Positions 27,011 to 35,389 of a stretch of 59,668 bases of DNA are shown piece by piece. The translations under genes were made by a program, and so were the position numbers. This stretch comes from Alphaproteobacteria bacterium (GTDB lineage Bacteria > Pseudomonadota > Alphaproteobacteria > Micropepsales > Micropepsaceae): positions 1 through 59,668 of the forward strand of contig JAGWZW010000013.1 of assembly GCA_018971835.1 (NCBI GenBank). The letters run 5' to 3'. Positions within the stretch are counted from its first letter, which is position 1, and the number at the start of each line of letters is the position of its first letter. The notes below the pieces were generated by a model. That model was not told where the DNA came from and did not search any database. It saw only the letters and a program-made list of their open reading frames with translations.

Positions 27011-27104
27011 TTATCCACGCCCGCCACTCCGGGCCTCGCGGCCAAGCGCCTGAGGCGCCTTGCGAATTTATCCGCACAAGGATTTTCGTCCGAATTTATC
27101 CACG
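27011..27104 (+). promoter_or_regulatory. three DnaA-box-like 9-mers in one orientation
   Basis: TTATCCACG at 27011-27019, TTATCCGCA at 27068-27076 and TTATCCACG at 27096-27104 each differ by one base from the DnaA consensus TTATCCACA. The last two lie in a GAATTTATCC direct repeat 28 nt apart. They sit in a non-coding region, so they could bind DnaA as a regulatory or titration site. There is no dnaA, dnaN, parAB or hemE gene nearby to suggest the chromosomal origin. Confidence 0.4.
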
Positions 27105-27456
27105 CTCCGCAACGCGGGCGTAGAATGCGTGCGATGAATTTGAAGGAGTGACACGGCCGTGCCCAGTTCGAAATGGGCCGGCGAAGATGGAAACGGCAAC
27201 GACGTGAGACCGTCAGACAGGACAGAGATCGTGCGCTCGCGCGCGAGGCGTCGAGGTCGAAGGCGGGCAGGGAAAAACGGACGGCCCGAACGGGGTCCGT
27301 GGAGTAGATGCCATCGCCTTCTTCATTCGGAATGTCCGGAGAGAATGCAAAGGTGCCTGTTGGCCGCGCGGATGCGCGCCGCCGCTCGCCTGCCGGAGCA
27401 ATCATCGTCTGAAGCGGCGTACGATCATCGGATCGCGCGCCGCTTTGGCGTGCCGC

Positions 27457-30400
27457 TCACGGTGTCTTTGGTACATTCGGATCGGTCTTTGCCGGCGCTT
27501 TCGGCTTGGCCGGGTTCGGGGGGGCCTGCGGCGCATGCGGTGTGCCTTCGAAGATGCGCCGGAGGATTCCGGGCGTCAGCATCGAAAGCGGATTGACGCT
27601 GATCTCCGGCTCGTCGGTGTTTCCGGTCACGCTGTAGCTGACACCGATAATGCCCTCGCCCTTCTTCGACACCAGCACATCGCCCAGCAGCGGAATGGCG
27701 CCGAGCGCACCGTTCAGGCCGTAGACCGGCGCCAGCGCGCCCTCGAGCGCCAGCTTGTTGCTGCGCCGGTCCACATAACCGTCGGCCGTGATGCCAACCG
27801 ACGGACCGCTGGCCCGCGCGTCATGAATGGTGAGGACACCGCTCTGCATGCTGAACGGCACCGCCAGGCGATCGACGGCGATGCCGCCGCCGCGCAACAG
27901 ATCGATCAGCCCGCCGAACGAGCCGGCCGACAACAGCCGCGTCAGGAACGGCTGGTTGACGACGGTGAAATTGGTGATGGCGACCTCTCCCCGATAGTCC
28001 GGGACATGATTGGCCGCAATCTCCGCCGTCGTGGGCTTGGGCGACAGTGCCGCCGTCAGGTTCATCTCGCCGCCGCGCATACCCGAAAACCCGAACAGGC
28101 CCTTGACGAGCAGCCCGGTATCGTTGGTGTTGAGGTGGATCTTGCGTTCGCCGCCCTCCGTCACCAGTACGCCGTGCAGCGATGTCGTCTTGCTCAGCGT
28201 GCCGGAGAGCGTCATGGCCTGCGGCCGGTCGCCCACGCCGCTCGTGCTGAAGGCGAAGGGCGAAAGAGTCACCCCCTTGCGCAGGACGAGGCGGCCCAGG
28301 TTCACATTGATGTCGAAAGGTTCGTTATCCGGCGCGGCAGTCTTGTCGGGCTGGCCCGCGTTCTCGGACAGGTCGGCATGGCCAAGACCGGCGCCGTCGG
28401 CGGCGCGGCCGCTGAGCGTCACGCTGAACCCTTTCGCCGGCAGGTGCGCCAGGTGGAAGGTGAAATCGTTATCCGGCCCAACGCGCGCCTCGGGAACGTC
28501 GAGGCGCTGCAGAGTTTCATCCGGGCCAAACGCGGCGGTGCCGCTGGCCGCGAGGTCCATACCGGACAGCGCAATATCCTCGCCGGCGATCACGCCTTTC
28601 TTGAAGCGCGCGGTGATCTCGGCGGTTGCGGCCGTTCCGGGCGGCTTACGGTAGTCAATCAGATCCAGCGCCAGCGTGGCCGGCGTCAGGTCCATCGTCA
28701 GATGCGCTTGCGTGATGCTGCCGCGATGCCCCTGAAGCTTGGCCTCGATCGGCACCGGCCCCTTGAGGAACTTGGCGGAGTGGAAGTTCAGCTGCTCGCG
28801 CGCGGCATCGTCCACCAGCCCGGCCGCGGTGATCTGCGTGGTCACTGCGTTCCTGGCGCTGAACTGCTCCATCCAGTCCATCGTCAGGTCGGCCCCGGCG
28901 AGGTTGACCTTCCCGGCGGCGTGCAGGCTGGAGTTGTTGATCGCGACGCTCACCGCACCGTTGCTGATCGAATGGCTGCCGATACTGAGCCCCAGCCCAT
29001 CGATCTTGCCGTTCACCGCAATCTTGACGTCATTGACGCTAAGGTCGCGCACCATCGGCATGTCGAACGACAGATCGACGGCCGCTGCCCCCTTGGCGCT
29101 GGCGGTATTGATGCCGAAGCGCGTGGGATAGCCGAGCGGCTTCATGTCGATGAGCCTGAGAACATCACCGAACGCGCCCTCGACATGCGCGGTGATCGTG
29201 CCAGGCGGGCGCGGCACGCTGATATCGGCGATGACCACCTTGCCGGCGCTGACCTTGAGCGGCCCCACCATCGCGGAACTGACCGTCGCAGTGAAACTGT
29301 TGCCGGTCAGCGTGCCGGTTCCGGTCATTTGGCTGAGCGGCGTCAGCCCGCGCAGATAGGTGATGGTTCCGTTCTGGATGGGAAACGACAGGTTCAGCGC
29401 CGCGTCCGGCAGCACGGGAAGATCGAGCGCGCCCGCGGTGATATTCGTGGTCAGCATCACCGGCCCGACATTGCCGTCCGAAACATTGGCGGCGATCCAT
29501 GCCCGGGCGCCTTCGCCGAGCTTGAGCGGCCAGTATTCGAGCAGTGCGTGCGCGCTGAGCGGCGCCATGCGGCCGTTGACCGCAATCGCGGGCGTCTGGC
29601 CGGGCGAAAAGACGACCTTGCCGTTCAGCGAGGCCGACAGCGGCCCGCCGGTAACCAGCAAATCCTGAATATCGAGCGTATTGTCGTCCGGCGTGTAGCT
29701 GGCCCGCAGCGCCACGCGCGCCAGCGTCAGCGCCTGCTGCATCACGCCAGGCATGTTCACGCCGATGCGGTCGAGCGTCAGATCGACATTGCCCTTCTGC
29801 AGCCCGCCGGAGGAATTGAAGGAAAGATTGCCCCAGCCCGTCAGCCGGGCGCGCGCCTCGTTGCCCGCAAGCGATCCGTCCTCGATCAGCAGCCGGCCGG
29901 TCGTGCCATCGTAGCGGCCGACCAGCCGCAGCGCCTTGACGCGCACAGGATGGCCGAGGCCCGAGATCGTGCCCGTAGCGCCCAGCCCGAAATCGGCGTA
30001 GTGCAGATGCGTGCTGCCCTGATCGAGAACGAACGAGCCCGACATGTCCGTCGTCAGGCCATAGGGCTTGAGAAAAGCAAGCGCCTTGGCGTTCTCGCCC
30101 AATGCATTGACCGCAAGGCCGGTGATGGAGACGTCGCCCGCCACGGTCTGGCCGTCGCGTGGCAGTTTCAGGTTGGCGACCATGCTGGCGCGATGACCAG
30201 AAATCTCTATCTGCGCATCGATCGCCGCCGCCACCGTGCCGCCGGCTGCCGGATCGGTGGCAATCTGCACGCTGGCCTGCGGCGCCACCACGAACAGCCC
30301 CGTGCGCTCGTCATAGAAGGCTAGCCTCGCCTTGCGCACGGCAAAACTCTTCAGCGCCGAATGGCCGCCGCTGGAGGACAGGGCCTCGCGCAGTTCCTTC

Positions 30401-30948
30401 AGCACATCGCTCTGCTCGCGATCGCGCTCGATACCGAGCCGGAGCGTGCCGTCGAGGGTGTGGACCAGGGTGAGTTGCACGCCCACCAGCGCGATCCGCC
30501 GGATCGCCACCTTGCCGTCGAGCAGCGGCGCTGCGGCCAGGTCGATCTCAGCCTTGGGCGCCTGGGCAATGATCCGCTGGCTGCGGTCGAACACCCTCGC
30601 CCCCAGCACGACGATGTTGACCTTGCCTTCGTCCCGCGACCACTCGACCGCAGCTTCGTCGTAGTGCACAGACAGGCCGGGCAGCGCGTCGGAAAGCGAC
30701 GCGCCCAACGCCGTGGCGAAAGGGCCCAGCGAAACCGGCCCCATCAGGAGCCGCAAAAACGCCCCCAGGAGGAAAAAAACCGCCGCCACGGCTACGGCCG
30801 CGGCGATTAGGCCAGCCCGGCGGAAATGATGAGGCTTCACAAGCAATACTTTCAATCGTGGCAGAACCGGGCCCGCTGCCGTCCGGCTCCGGCCGTTCCG
30901 GGCCGGCAGCCCCCGACCGGCCGCCCGGACACTTGCGCCGGATCGCAC
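27457..30948 (-). CDS. AsmA/YhdP-like large envelope protein
   Basis: A protein of up to 1163 residues with one N-terminal membrane anchor (AGLIAAAVAVAAVFFLLG) followed by a long, beta-rich repetitive region and the AsmA-like C-terminal domain (GVLTIHDARASGPSVGITADGYVD, then GALGAIPLLGDVL). The length and architecture fit the YhdP/TamB-like group, rod-shaped bridge proteins that move phospholipids from the inner to the outer membrane. The last ~25 residues are Pro/Ala/Lys-rich (PNPAKPKAPAKTD). The start is uncertain: the first in-frame start is GTG 30948, while GTG 30840 lies directly before the anchor and may be the real one. It is a single gene, divergent from the peroxiredoxin. Confidence 0.85.
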   Translation of the reverse strand: MRSGASVRAAGRGLPARNGRSRTAAGPVLPRLKVLLVKPHHFRRAGLIAAAVAVAAVFFLLGAFLRLLMGPVSLGPFATALGASLSDALPGLSVHYDEAAVEWSRDEGKVNIVVLGARVFDRSQRIIAQAPKAEIDLAAAPLLDGKVAIRRIALVGVQLTLVHTLDGTLRLGIERDREQSDVLKELREALSSSGGHSALKSFAVRKARLAFYDERTGLFVVAPQASVQIATDPAAGGTVAAAIDAQIEISGHRASMVANLKLPRDGQTVAGDVSITGLAVNALGENAKALAFLKPYGLTTDMSGSFVLDQGSTHLHYADFGLGATGTISGLGHPVRVKALRLVGRYDGTTGRLLIEDGSLAGNEARARLTGWGNLSFNSSGGLQKGNVDLTLDRIGVNMPGVMQQALTLARVALRASYTPDDNTLDIQDLLVTGGPLSASLNGKVVFSPGQTPAIAVNGRMAPLSAHALLEYWPLKLGEGARAWIAANVSDGNVGPVMLTTNITAGALDLPVLPDAALNLSFPIQNGTITYLRGLTPLSQMTGTGTLTGNSFTATVSSAMVGPLKVSAGKVVIADISVPRPPGTITAHVEGAFGDVLRLIDMKPLGYPTRFGINTASAKGAAAVDLSFDMPMVRDLSVNDVKIAVNGKIDGLGLSIGSHSISNGAVSVAINNSSLHAAGKVNLAGADLTMDWMEQFSARNAVTTQITAAGLVDDAAREQLNFHSAKFLKGPVPIEAKLQGHRGSITQAHLTMDLTPATLALDLIDYRKPPGTAATAEITARFKKGVIAGEDIALSGMDLAASGTAAFGPDETLQRLDVPEARVGPDNDFTFHLAHLPAKGFSVTLSGRAADGAGLGHADLSENAGQPDKTAAPDNEPFDINVNLGRLVLRKGVTLSPFAFSTSGVGDRPQAMTLSGTLSKTTSLHGVLVTEGGERKIHLNTNDTGLLVKGLFGFSGMRGGEMNLTAALSPKPTTAEIAANHVPDYRGEVAITNFTVVNQPFLTRLLSAGSFGGLIDLLRGGGIAVDRLAVPFSMQSGVLTIHDARASGPSVGITADGYVDRRSNKLALEGALAPVYGLNGALGAIPLLGDVLVSKKGEGIIGVSYSVTGNTDEPEISVNPLSMLTPGILRRIFEGTPHAPQAPPNPAKPKAPAKTDPNVPKTP

Positions 30949-31045
30949 ATGAGCTTATCGCCTAACGGTACTTTCTGGTAAACGCCAGAGCCGGGACCGA
31001 TAGTTGAACTTTTGGCCTATTTTGGGGCCACCTGCCGGGGAACCC

Positions 31046-31531
31046 ATGACTGTCAAACCTGTCACCGACGCACTTGCCGCCGGAGCCAAGGCTCCGGCCT
31101 TCAAGCTGGCTAATGCCGGCGGCGGAGAGATTTCTTCGGCGGCGCTGAAGGGCCACCCTTACGTACTGTACTTCTACCCAAAGGACGATACCGCCGGTTG
31201 TACCAGAGAGGCGGTCGAGTTCTCCGCAGCGAAGAAAAAGTTCGCCGCCGCCGGGGTCACCGTGATCGGCGTCTCCAAGGACAGCATTGCGTCCCATGAA
31301 AAATTTCGCGCCAAGCACAAGCTCAGCATCGAGCTGGCGTCCGATACCGAGCTCGCAGCAGCTCAGGCTTATGGCGTCTGGGTCGAAAAGAGCCTGTATG
31401 GCCGCAAATACATGGGCATGGAACGGGCCACCTTCCTGATCGATGGCGCCGGGAAAATCCGCGCCGTCTGGCGCAAGGTAAAAGTCCCGGGCCATGTGGA
31501 AGCCGTGCTCGCGGCGGCAAACGCGTTATGA
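31046..31531 (+). CDS. bcp: peroxiredoxin, BCP/PrxQ type
   Basis: A 161-residue thiol peroxidase that removes hydrogen peroxide and organic peroxides. The peroxidatic cysteine is in KDDTAGCTREAVEF. The second cysteine that E. coli BCP has five residues later is absent (Ala/Val here), so the enzyme works as a 1-Cys form or uses another thiol partner. The strand VIGVSKDSIASHEKF and the RATFLIDGAGKIRAVW segment are typical. The ATG at 31046 follows a GGGGAA ribosome site; an in-frame TTG at 31004 has none. It is expected in the cytoplasm. Confidence 0.92.
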   Translation: MTVKPVTDALAAGAKAPAFKLANAGGGEISSAALKGHPYVLYFYPKDDTAGCTREAVEFSAAKKKFAAAGVTVIGVSKDSIASHEKFRAKHKLSIELASDTELAAAQAYGVWVEKSLYGRKYMGMERATFLIDGAGKIRAVWRKVKVPGHVEAVLAAANAL

Positions 31532-31668
31532 GGGCGACGAAGCCGCTCAGGGCGCGGTTAACCTCATTGTCTTTTTTTTCCGCTAAGACCTTGAACACAC
31601 GCTCACAATTGAGTGAAATCCGGCGGTCTGGGGCTGGCGCGAAAGACGCCCAAAAGGGAAAGGCGGAC

Positions 31669-33096
31669 ATGGCCGAAACGCTCATCGAGCGCGTATGGGC
31701 GTGGCTTCATGCGACGTTCCCAGAACGTCAAATCTACATCCGCAGCGACGGGCGGGTGCAGTTCTTCACCTTCAGCCCCACCCTGCAAGCCACGCTGGCC
31801 GGATTGTCCCTGATCTTCCTGGGCTGGGTGGCATTCGCCTCGGTCAACGTGATCTTCAAGGACCGCATCATTGCGGCCAAAGATCACCGCTACCAGCAGA
31901 TGCAATCGACCTACGAGGACCGGCTTGCGGACATTCAGGTTTCGTATGACGAGCTGAACGGCGCCCTGGTTTCGGCCGAAGACACCTTCAAGGCGACGGC
32001 CGACAAGCTCGAAGTCAAGCAGCGCACCGTGGCCGGGCTGCTGGACCGCAAGAATGCCGTCGATCAAACGCTTGCCGGGCTGCGAGGGTCGTCCGCCTCC
32101 CAGAGAACCAGCATCGACGGTATCCTCGCCGCGCCGGCGTCAAATACCGCCAGCGACGGTATCAGCGGCCAGGCGCCCATTGGCGGCGACGGCAGCGATT
32201 TGGGCGGAAGCTCCGACATCGGCGCCATGCCCAATACGGCCCAGCCGCAGCCGCGCACCGCCAATCCCACCAAAGCCAGCTTCCTGGACGAGGCGGTCGG
32301 GCGCCTTGCTGCGGCCCTTTTTCCCAAAAAGGTCCGGCCGCCGGCCGCCAAGATCCTCAACCAGCCCGCCTTCCGGCTTTTAGCCACCCAGACCGCCCGC
32401 CTGCAGCAGATGAGCCACTCCGAAACTGCGCTTCTGGTCGCGGCGGACCACCAGGTTTCCGGCAGCATTGACGAGATCGAAGCGGTGATGCGCCGCGTCG
32501 GCGTCAGCCCCGATCGGATGGAGCAGGAAGAGGAAAGCAAAGTGGGCGGCGTCGGCGGCCCCTTCATTCCCATCTCTGCCATGCGCATAGACGGCATCGC
32601 CGACACGGCATTTACCAACGCCTTCGCTGAAGCCAGCGCTCATGTGAAGGAACTGGACGCCCTGTTTTCGGCTTTCCGCCATATCCCGTTGACAACGCCG
32701 GTCCACGGCGGCGAGTTCGAGCTGACGAGCGATTTCGGACCTCGCATCGATCCGTTTACCCATCGGCTGGGTTTCCATCCGGGCCTTGATTTCGGCGGGC
32801 CTTGGGGGGCAGTCATCCACTCCACGGCTCCGGGCGTGGTCGATTGGGCCGGCTGGCGCGGCGGATACGGAAACATGGTTGAAATTGACCATGGTTTCGG
32901 AATCAAGACGCGCTACGGCCATATGTCATCGATCTTGGTGAAAGTCGGCGCTAAAGTGCAAAAAGGCACGCCCCTCGGGAAGCTCGGATCGACGGGGCGC
33001 AGCACCGGGCCGCATGTCCATTACGAAGTGTGGTTGGGCGACGTAGTCAGGGATCCGAGCCGGTTCATTGAGGCGGGGCGCCATGTTCTCAAGTAA
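31669..33096 (+). CDS. M23-family peptidoglycan endopeptidase with coiled coil, membrane-anchored
   Basis: A 475-residue LytM-domain protein. A single membrane segment lies at about residues 38-60 (ATLAGLSLIFLGWVAFASV), followed by a coiled-coil-like stretch (MQSTYEDRLADIQVSYDEL), a Gly/Ser/Pro-rich linker, and a C-terminal M23 domain with metal ligands in FHPGLDFGG and HVHYE and the LTSDFGPRIDPF entry. It is predicted to cleave peptidoglycan cross-links in the periplasm or to act as a regulator of such cleavage. The ATG at 31669 has AAAGG upstream. Its 3' end overlaps the bactofilin start by 14 nt, a pairing known from other bacteria where bactofilin places the peptidase to shape the cell. 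Confidence 0.9.
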   Translation: MAETLIERVWAWLHATFPERQIYIRSDGRVQFFTFSPTLQATLAGLSLIFLGWVAFASVNVIFKDRIIAAKDHRYQQMQSTYEDRLADIQVSYDELNGALVSAEDTFKATADKLEVKQRTVAGLLDRKNAVDQTLAGLRGSSASQRTSIDGILAAPASNTASDGISGQAPIGGDGSDLGGSSDIGAMPNTAQPQPRTANPTKASFLDEAVGRLAAALFPKKVRPPAAKILNQPAFRLLATQTARLQQMSHSETALLVAADHQVSGSIDEIEAVMRRVGVSPDRMEQEEESKVGGVGGPFIPISAMRIDGIADTAFTNAFAEASAHVKELDALFSAFRHIPLTTPVHGGEFELTSDFGPRIDPFTHRLGFHPGLDFGGPWGAVIHSTAPGVVDWAGWRGGYGNMVEIDHGFGIKTRYGHMSSILVKVGAKVQKGTPLGKLGSTGRSTGPHVHYEVWLGDVVRDPSRFIEAGRHVLK

Positions 33097-33646
33097 GAGT
33101 AAGAATACTGAACAACAAGCGTCGGCTGCGGCAGCCCAGGCCGCGGCCCAGGCTGGTCAGCTCAAGCGCGGCGCGAAGAGCGCGTCAGCGCCGTCGCTCA
33201 TCAGTGCGGACCTGGTGGTCAACGGGACGCTGACGTCCACCGGCGATATCCAGATCGACGGCCGGGTTGAGGGCGACGTACACAGCTCCGGCCTGGTGAT
33301 CGGCGACAAGGCCTTCATCAACGGCGAAGTCGTCGCCGACGACGTGACCGTGCGCGGCCGCGTTCAGGGCGGCATCCGCGCGCGCAAGGTTCTGCTGGCG
33401 GCCACCTGCCATGTCGAAGGCAACATCCTGCACGAAGCCTTCGCCGTCGAAGCCGGCGCCTTCTTCGAGGGCAATTGCCGGCACTCCGACAATCCGTTGG
33501 CCGAAGAGGCGCCGCGTTCCACTGTGATCGAGCGCAAGCCGGTGGCCAGCGCGCCGGCCGCGCCGCGTCCGGCGGAGACTGCCGCGCCGCGCCCGGCCCC
33601 GGCAGCCCAGGCTGCCAGCTTCGCTCCGCTGAAAAGCGGCGGCTGA
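33083..33646 (+). CDS. bactofilin (DUF583) cytoskeletal protein
   Basis: A 187-residue bactofilin that self-assembles into filaments through a right-handed beta-helix. The core (about residues 40-130) is a series of short repeats such as NGTLTSTGDIQIDGRVEGDV and GEVVADDVTVRGRVQGGI. The N-terminus is Ala/Gln-rich (QQASAAAAQAAAQ) with a Phe near the start that may touch the membrane. The C-terminus is a Pro/Ala-rich disordered tail. It overlaps the M23 peptidase gene by 14 nt, so the two are translated together and probably act in the same local cell-wall growth task. A terminator follows. Confidence 0.92.
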   Translation: MFSSKSKNTEQQASAAAAQAAAQAGQLKRGAKSASAPSLISADLVVNGTLTSTGDIQIDGRVEGDVHSSGLVIGDKAFINGEVVADDVTVRGRVQGGIRARKVLLAATCHVEGNILHEAFAVEAGAFFEGNCRHSDNPLAEEAPRSTVIERKPVASAPAAPRPAETAAPRPAPAAQAASFAPLKSGG

Positions 33647-33670
33647 GCCGCGCTCCAGCGATCTTCCAAG

Positions 33671-33702
33671 CCCCGCTCCGCGGCCACGCGGTGCGGGGTT
33701 TT
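33671..33702 (+). terminator. rho-independent terminator after the bactofilin gene
   Basis: CCCCGC-T-CCGCG pairs with CGCGG-T-GCGGGG around a GCCA loop, then TTTTCATTT. A strong stem directly followed by a T-run on the plus strand, 25 nt after the bactofilin stop, ends the M23-bactofilin transcript before the convergent prfB gene. Confidence 0.85.
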
Positions 33703-33711
33703 CATTTGGCC

Positions 33712-34843
33712 TTAATCGATATCCTCGATCTTCTCGGCCGGCTTGCCGCCTATCGCCTGGGCCAGCGCCGCCGCCATGAAAGGATCGAGATCGCCATCGA
33801 GCACATCGGACGGCGTGCGGCTTTCGACGCCGGTGCGCAGATCCTTCACGAGCTGGTAGGGCTGCAGGACATAGGAACGGATCTGGTGGCCCCAGCCGAT
33901 ATCCGACTTCTCACCGATATGGGCCGCATGTTCGGCCTCCTTCTTCTCCAGTTCGATCTCGTAAAGCCGGGAGCGCAGCATGTCCCAGCAGATGGCGCGG
34001 TTCTGGTGCTGGGACTTTTCGGTCTGGCACTGCACGGCGATGCCGGTGGGAAGGTGGGTGATGCGCACCGCGCTTTCGGTCTTGTTGACGTGCTGGCCGC
34101 CGGCGCCGGAGGCACGATAGGTATCGATGCGCACGTCCTTTTCGGGGATGTCGATTTCGATGTTCTCGTCCACCACCGGATAGACGGTGACGGAGGAGAA
34201 GCTGGTGTGCCGCCTGGCATTGGCATCGAAGGGCGAAATGCGCACCAGGCGGTGCACGCCCGCCTCGGTCTTGAGCCAGCCATAGGCGTTGTGGCCCTTG
34301 ACGAGCACGGTGGCGGACTTGATGCCCGCGCCCTCGCCTTCGCTCTCTTCGAGATATTCGACCTTGCAACCGTGGCGCTCGGCCCAGCGCGTATACATGC
34401 GCATGAGCATCTCGGCCCAGTCCTGGCTTTCGGTGCCGCCGGCCCCGGCATGGACTTCGAGATAGGTGTCGTTGCCGTCCGCCTCGCCGGAAAGCATGGA
34501 TTCCAGGCGCAGCTTCTCGGCGCGAGCGTGAAGGACCGCGATGCTCTTCTCGGCGTCGGCCACCATATCTGCGTCGCTCTCGGCTTCGGCCAACTCGACC
34601 AGCCCCACGGCATCGTCCAGTTCGCCTTCGAGCGCCTTCACGCCAGCGATGGCCTCGTCCAGCCGCTGACGCTCGCGCATCAGCTTCTGTGCGTCCTGCG
34701 GCTTGTTCCAGATCGCGGGGTCTTCGGCCTTGGCGTTCAGTTCATCGAGATGGCGGAGGGCGTTATCCCAGTCAAAGATGCCTCCTCAGCAGGGCGACGG
34801 CCTGCTTGATCTCGTCCACAGCTCGTTCGGTCTCGGTGCGCAT
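33712..34843 (-). CDS. prfB: peptide chain release factor 2, with programmed +1 frameshift
   Basis: Release factor 2 ends translation at UGA and UAA. The main frame carries the codon-recognition tripeptide SPF ([10 protein letters not shown]) and the catalytic GGQ in [10 protein letters not shown]. The gene is split: from ATG 34843 a 23-codon frame ([20 protein letters not shown] then RHL) ends at UGA 34774-34772. The site is AGGAGG-CAT-CTT-TGA-C, matching the classical prfB shift signal: an internal Shine-Dalgarno sequence three bases before CTT-TGA. Shifting +1 on CTT continues as [19 protein letters not shown] into the long frame, giving about 376 residues. An annotation that starts at the internal ATG 34680 would lose the first ~55 residues. 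It is the last gene of a minus-strand cell-wall gene row. Confidence 0.94.
34772..34786 (-). promoter_or_regulatory. programmed +1 ribosomal frameshift signal in prfB
   Basis: Minus-strand AGGAGG (complement of 34781-34786), a CAT codon, then CTT TGA (34777-34772). The in-frame stop is read by RF2 itself: when RF2 is scarce, the ribosome slips +1 on CTT and makes more RF2. Spacing and slippery codon are the same as in E. coli prfB. Confidence 0.92.
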
Positions 34844-34905
34844 GGCATGTCCTTATGATGCGCTCCGATATGGTCGGGCGAACGGCTGTTGTAAAGAGGC
34901 GAACG

Positions 34906-35316
34906 TCAGCCGCCTTTGGCAGCCTTCGCGACCGCTTTTGTGGGGGGCGGAGGCGGAGGTGGCTGAAACTCGATACGCAGGGGGGCCCAGGCCGATCGGG
35001 TATCGCCGTTCGCGTCCGTGGCGGGCAGGTAATGCCATCCCAGGGCTGCTTCGATGGCGGAATTGTCGAGATCGGGAAAGCCGCTCGACTTGGTGACCTT
35101 CACCTTGCCCGTGGCCTGCCCGGCGGAGCCGACATACACGGAGAGTTCGACACTGCCCTGCTCGCCCCGTTTCTGGGCATCTGCGGGGTAAAGCGGCGCC
35201 GGATTGATCTTCGTCGTGTCAATTCTGGCGGGTGTCGCTCCGCCAGCCAGGGCGGGAGCGGACAGAGCCGAAATGCCAAACAAGCAGGCGGCGGCCATTA
35301 CCGGAAAAATGCGCAT
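34906..35316 (-). CDS. exported TonB C-terminal-domain protein
   Basis: A 136-residue protein with a cleavable signal peptide (MRIFPVMAAACLFGISALS, cleavage near ALAGG) and a TonB-like C-terminal domain (PLYPADAQKRGEQGSVELSV, then SSGFPDLDNSAIEAAL and WHYLPA). Unlike true TonB it has no lasting membrane anchor and no long Pro-rich spacer before the domain. Instead a run of seven prolines and a Lys/Ala-rich tail follow the domain. It is therefore probably a free periplasmic protein rather than an ExbBD-driven energy transducer. A strong AGGAGG ribosome site lies 5 nt before ATG 35316. Its role is unknown. It sits between clc and prfB on the same strand. Confidence 0.8.
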   Translation of the reverse strand: MRIFPVMAAACLFGISALSAPALAGGATPARIDTTKINPAPLYPADAQKRGEQGSVELSVYVGSAGQATGKVKVTKSSGFPDLDNSAIEAALGWHYLPATDANGDTRSAWAPLRIEFQPPPPPPPTKAVAKAAKGG

Positions 35317-35389
35317 CGTTTCCTCCTGTGAGCCCGCTGGAAGCAGCATACGCACCCACTTCGCCAGGACAAACTACTTCCGGTAGCAC

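Larger units (their letters stand above)
26962..27456. other. 495-nt intergenic region with clustered DnaA-box-like sites
   Basis: This lies between the convergent tyrS and AsmA-like genes. It starts with a stem-loop and then has three near-consensus DnaA boxes (listed separately). A 145-codon frame starts at GTG 27159 after an AAGGAG, but its product is Arg-rich, has no family resemblance, and runs into the antisense of the AsmA-like gene, so I do not call it. No RNase P, tmRNA, SRP or 6S RNA signature was found. Bases 27200-27440 remain unexplained. Confidence 0.5.

Noticed and set aside
27011-27104. Chromosomal replication origin
   Set aside because: Three DnaA-like boxes alone are not enough; there is no AT-rich unwinding element and none of the usual neighbours (dnaA, hemE, gidA, parAB).
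26962-27456. RNase P RNA, tmRNA or SRP RNA in the gap after tyrS
   Set aside because: None of the conserved core sequences of these RNAs were seen.
27159-27596. 145-codon plus-strand frame after an AAGGAG sequence
   Set aside because: The ribosome site is tempting, but the product is Arg-rich, unlike any family, and its last third is antisense to the AsmA-like gene.
27445-30324. 959-codon plus-strand frame opposite the AsmA-like gene
   Set aside because: Antisense shadow: Arg/His-rich product without domains, whereas the minus strand gives a coherent AsmA-like protein with an N-terminal anchor.
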